From: Membranipora membranacea
Taxonomy: Eukaryota; Bryozoa; Gymnolaemata; Cheilostomatida; Membraniporidae
DNA: 64,000 nucleotides
Assembly (NCBI GenBank): GCA_914767715.1
Contig: OU612065.1
Location: 34,408,001-34,472,000 of the forward strand
Reading direction: 5' to 3'
Under the pieces are notes generated by a model. That model had not been told where the DNA came from. It was given only the letters and a program-made list of their open reading frames with translations, and searched no databases. The number at the start of each line of letters is the position of its first letter. Position 1 is the first letter of the stretch. Of this stretch, positions 59,901 through 64,000 are shown in pieces. The position numbers and the translations under genes were made by a program.

Positions 59901-62900
59901 ACCTCACAGTTTGCTATTGACCAGATGGACATAGTAACTGAACTTGCATAGCTACATCCACCTCAAACTAAAGGTGTGCACAGGGGAAAGTCTGCCGCTC
60001 CGGTATATCACCTTAGTAACCTTATACCCAGCCTGCTATCAGAGTAATAAACTATTGTTTAGCAGCCCATAAACCATCAATTACAGCAGCACTGATTACT
60101 ATGATTCAGCAATACAACGAGATCTCATACAATCAAAAATAGTTAGCACCGCTGGGTATAGCAGCAGCAAAGGCGGCTGAGTTAGAAATTTATGCAACGG
60201 TACAGCCAGGGCTGTATCAATGACTCTGGAATAGCCTGTCTGAACAAGTTTTGCTGTTGTCCCCCTCCCCACAACAAAGCTTGCCAAGACAGGCTAGGCT
60301 CTTGAAGTGGTGACTTCAGGCAAGGGAGGCGGTGGGGAGCTGTAGCATTAGAGTCAATGTATATTTTTGATAAATATAGCAGGACGAGGTTTTTTTAAAA
60401 TCAGCCTGCTTAAAAAGGGAAAGGTCAAGTACTTTGAATGCGCTCCTTGAAACAGGTGGATGACTTGAATTTTGGGGTCGCTGTTGCCACATCAACCTAT
60501 TTCAATGCTTAGGTATATTGTCTAACAAGCTGTTTCTTTTCCTTATAATGATATTTTTCCTCTTTTTTTAAGTACTTTTACTCAGTGAAGGATATAACTA
60601 TTGGAGGACGTTGTGTATGTAATGGTCACGCTGACGCCTGCGACAAACAGGACCAGTTTAAGAGAGTGTGTGAATGTAAACACAATACCTGCGGAGATAG
60701 CTGTGATATGTGCTGTGAACCATTCGTACAGAAGAAATGGAGAAAAGCTACTACCGACAACCCCAACGAGTGTGAACGTTAGTAACATAACAGTTCTCAG
60801 TAATCGCAGTGTGTATGAAACAAGGGTTTTCTTTGCTTTTATGTTCTGTTGCTGACAATATTTCAGGTCTTAGAATAAGACATCAATCCAGAATACTAAG
60901 GAGTGCACATTTTAATAAAAATTTCAATTTACGAATTTAAAAAAAGTGCGTTATAATAGATGTCATAGCGTTTGTTGCTGCAAAGGTTTGTTGATAGATT
61001 GATTATTTTCGATTGGAATCTGTCTCTATTTTAGTTTTTGCCTACGTTCTGATCTCTATTACAGCTTGTCAGTGTTTTGGACATTCTAACGAGTGTATAT
61101 ATGATGAGGAGGTAGATAACCTCGGTCTCTCTATCGACGTTAATGGTAACTACGAGGGAGGAGGAGTGTGTCAGAACTGTCAGGATAACACGATGGGTAC
61201 TAACTGTGATCAGTGTAAGCCAGGGTACTTCAGAACTCCAGATAAAAGTCTCTTTGATAAAGATGTCTGCCAAGGTAGGTTTACACTAAACTAGGGGGTA
61301 AGGCCTGTTAATTTTGATGATTTGTCTGGGCGAGTCGGCTCTCTATGCGCTTGTTGCTTGGCTGGCAAATCACGTGTAGACATGTGAGAAGAAAACGATT
61401 TTTGCCAGCTTTCAGTCTATCATAGGACTTGTCTCTTCTTCCTTGTGTATACAATAATAATTATTATAAGGCGTGTAAAACTAGGACTGAAGTCGGTTTC
61501 CGTACGCTGTTTTAAAAGTCATATGTCAGGTAATATGATGGGTTATCGTCTTCATGGTCTAAGATTTTCAACAAGAAATCATGTCAGCCTAGATGTTATT
61601 TGATCCCTCCTCGCTCATTTTTGTCAGTATAACAGACGTTGCCCTCATGGGCAGTATATAAGTCTGCTTGTCCATTCATGAATTACAACAAGTTTGTTAT
61701 TTTATGGTTTTTATAACCGAAATTCACACATCTTACATATGATTTATGTATGAATGTGGACACAGGTCATGTTGAATGATAGCAGACACTCATCAACTAA
61801 GTGTAGTGGTGTGAAATAGGCCATCATTAGGTAGAATAAATATTCCCATGACTTTAGTACCAGAACTGGCTTAAGCGCTCATACAGTGTCGGCATAGCTG
61901 GTAGTAGCATTTCATTATCAACCACCAAGTGGTTGGGAAAGTGGTTGATAATGAAATGCTACTACCAGCTATCCCGACACTGTTTATACCAGAAGTAAAG
62001 ATTATAGATACTGTCATTGCCAGAACCTGCTGCTCAATGTCACACGTCTGCCGTTTGTATTGTTATAGAGTGTCAGTGTGATCTGAGATTCACTACAGGA
62101 GATTGTGATGATGATACCGGAATATGTCACTGTCTGCCCCAGTATACCGGACCAGACTGTAGAGAGTGAGTATAGTATAATGTAGTCTGACCGCTCAGAC
62201 TCTATAATGTTCAGAGGTGCCATCCAATATATCGCTAAGGAGGCTGATGTATAGTAATCATTGCTAGGATTTGGTATGGATTGGTGTAAAGCTCTGAGAA
62301 CAAACACTTTCGGTCTCTGCTGGTAACTCGAACAGATACCATCGAATAAAAGTACTATTTTTTTGTAAATAGAATGGTAGCTTGAATTGGAATTGTCACT
62401 GGACAGATTGACACAAAAGTAGACTACTGGTACTCATGTGTCTTACCTTATCTCACTCCCACTGTGATTTGTAAATAATTACTACTTATACAAACAACAT
62501 GAGGATGTTAATGCCTTGTTTTATAAACAAGATGGTTAGTTTGGTTAGTGCTATGGCTGACTCAATCCATTAACTAAACATGGCATATCACTATCAGCAA
62601 AGATTATTAATAGTCATTGCTAATAATGTCTCAATGTTACTCAAAAATGTTGAAGACATTTTTATCAACTTGCCACATCATCTAGAACTGACAGAGCATA
62701 CTGATCTAATTATGAATGATCAGATTAGGATGTCACAGAGTTCTAAGGATGAATTTTACTGCACTACAGCTGTATCGTGCATAGCAGCGGCCTCATGCTG
62801 CATTGTAACAATAGTCCTCTGATAACATCAAGTTTGAGGCAGGTCAGCAAATTGCTGAGGCCATGAATAGTGTGCCTAGTCTTTGATGTTAATTTTTGAA

Positions 62901-64000
62901 GTGAAAAAGAAGCCAAGTCTGCTAAGTTAATATCTGAATAATCATACAGGTATGCATGGGCTGACCAGCAGATGTATACCTGTAAAATAAATTTGTCAAG
63001 TGGAAAAAAGTTTAATCTCATCTAGTTTTTAGGCGTGTGTCGGGTGTGCCATTTATATATGGGTTGGATAGCATGTTTTCCCGAAGTGAAGTATCTGTAA
63101 TCTATCCCTATTTCAACATGGGATATATTCACCATGTTTTTATTCGTTTTTTAAGTGTTTATTGTCTTAAAATTTCAAAAAGAATAAAGTTTTTAAAAAG
63201 TGACTAAAATATACAGAGATCTTACTAGAAAGTTTGAAACTGTAAACTTTGGTTTACAGGTGTGCGTTTGGATTTTACGATCCCCCGGAGTGTAAGCAGT
63301 GTGACTGTTTCCTGAATGGTACTATGGGTGAGATATGTGAGGTGGGAGGAGGACAGTGCCCATGTAAAGAGAACTTTGATGGCGCCGGCTGTAATAAGTG
63401 CGCTGACGGTTACTGGAACTTCCCCGAATGTGAAGGTAAGCATTCATATTTTCTAGACTTGGCTCTTAATTTAATGTTTTCTTCCTTTGCTGAAACTGTA
63501 TGTAAATGAAGACCAGCCTCTCATTATCTTTTCTCTATCGATGATAGGACTAGACCATTTTTCCAAAACTAGTTTCCCTCATTTGTCGGTGATCAACTAT
63601 CGAAGCTTGCTGATCCTGAAGAACTCCTCCCTCATTGCTGATCTGGAGCAATCTAGAATATAGATCATAGATATTTTTAACAGGAAGTTAAACCAACTAG
63701 TGTTCACTAAATATCCATTACTTTCATACATTGGTTCTTCTGAGTTCGCAAAATTATCAGCCTAAATTCTCACCCAAGATTGTTGTAGTATATTTCTTAT
63801 TTTGCTGAAACTCTCACCTCTTCCTTTGTAGTATGTTCATGTAACGGTGTAGGATCTCTAGACCTTGTATGTGATCAGCTGACAGGACAGTGTAACTGTG
63901 GGTTTGAGTTCAGCGGAGCCGAGTGTGATGAGTGTCAGAAGGGTTACTTCTCCTACCCAGACTGTAACTTCTGTGACTGTGACACGACAGGTACAGAGGA
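56908..64000 (+). CDS. laminin alpha-like subunit, N-terminal part (continues beyond window)
   Basis: Secreted basement-membrane protein. Exons: 56908-57321, 58382-58618, 58907-59077, 60573-60777, 61065-61274, 62069-62165, 63260-63435 and 63832 to the window end; all phases agree. A signal peptide (MELSSQIFVAFATILTVSGE) precedes an LN domain: PPLFDLAKESTIAATATCGV, KWWQSPPLSRG, NSPRPGVWALEKS, DDDVICTTEFSKI and RRYFYSVKDITIGG across the third junction. LN mediates laminin network polymerisation. Laminin-type EGF repeats with regular Cys spacing follow (CKHNTCGDSCDMCC, CQDNTMGTNCDQCKPGYF, CADGYWNFPEC, CQKGYFSYPDC). The GGGVCQNC repeat and CC[EP] pattern favour an alpha chain. An in-frame Met 45 bases upstream is possible but gives a poorer signal peptide. 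Confidence 0.9.
57322..58381. other. laminin intron 1
   Basis: About 1.06 kb of AT-rich DNA with donor GTAAGA and acceptor TATTACAG. Nothing else recognised. Confidence 0.7.
59078..60572. other. laminin intron 3 with a foldback
   Basis: About 1.5 kb. The only structure recognised is the AGCCTGTCT foldback at 60232-60296. Confidence 0.7.
60232..60296. mobile_element. foldback, related to the element at 10606-10728
   Basis: TAGCCTGTCTGAACAAGTTT pairs with AAAGCTTGCCAAGACAGGCT around a C-rich loop. It shares termini with the 10606 element. Confidence 0.7.
61275..62068. other. laminin intron 5 with a foldback
   Basis: About 0.8 kb. Apart from the hairpin at 61884-61982 nothing is recognised. 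Confidence 0.65.
61884..61982. repeat. 42-bp inverted repeat, 15-base loop
   Basis: Arms 61884-61925 and 61941-61982 are complementary at 41 of 42 positions (left begins CAGTGTCGGCATAGC). Confidence 0.85.
62166..63259. other. laminin intron 6
   Basis: About 1.1 kb, donor GTGAGT, acceptor GGTTTACAG. No repeat or gene recognised; an 80-codon plus frame (62580-62822) lacks motifs. Confidence 0.6.

Overview
This window is nuclear DNA from an intron-rich, AT-rich invertebrate. Canonical replication-dependent histone genes with metazoan 3' stem-loops, a laminin with an N-terminal LN domain, EFTUD2, MGMT and a caspase all point to an animal. The compact intron-dense genes, the divergent H3/H4 and H2A/H2B pairs, and the many LINE, SINE, MITE and Gypsy remnants suggest an early-branching animal such as a sponge. 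That placement is inference; nothing in the window proves the taxon.

Layout. 1-4207: a young Gypsy-type LTR retrotransposon on the minus strand with gag and protease but no reverse transcriptase or integrase, inserted into an older LINE (4208-5050). About 5.1-25.2 kb: a plus-strand gene whose visible exons encode leucine-rich repeats, a Roc GTPase, a COR domain and a complete C-terminal caspase (p20 plus p10). Its LRR part consists of symmetric 141-bp exons (6308, 9888, 12027) carried in tandemly duplicated intron/LINE modules. A 7.4-kb intron full of repeats separates them from the Roc-COR exon. 25.2-29.8 kb: intergenic DNA with a MITE and foldbacks. 29859-39707: EFTUD2 (U5 snRNP GTPase Snu114), a 20-exon model of about 979 residues. 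40340-45860: two tandem paralogues of an unrecognised four-helix membrane protein; the duplicated segment also copied the last exon and 3'UTR of EFTUD2. 46429-56099: a minus-strand three-exon MGMT gene whose 7-kb second intron contains a full histone quartet (H3 minus, H4 plus, H2A minus, H2B plus). 56908-64000: the 5' part of a plus-strand laminin alpha-like gene that runs off the window and is head-to-head with MGMT.

The strongest candidate for an undescribed system is the LRR-Roc-COR-caspase protein. A regulated GTPase switch with an LRR sensor would be fused directly to a caspase that keeps its catalytic His and Cys. It resembles an NLR-type sensor in logic, but the switch is a ROCO module and the executioner is on the same chain. 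The tandem multiplication of in-frame LRR exons next to it is what one would expect of a diversifying recognition surface. Splice phases agree at every junction I checked, but the fusion is a gene-model inference that needs transcript evidence. Second in interest are the histone cluster nested in a DNA-repair gene and the duplicated membrane-protein gene with an ITIM-like tail.
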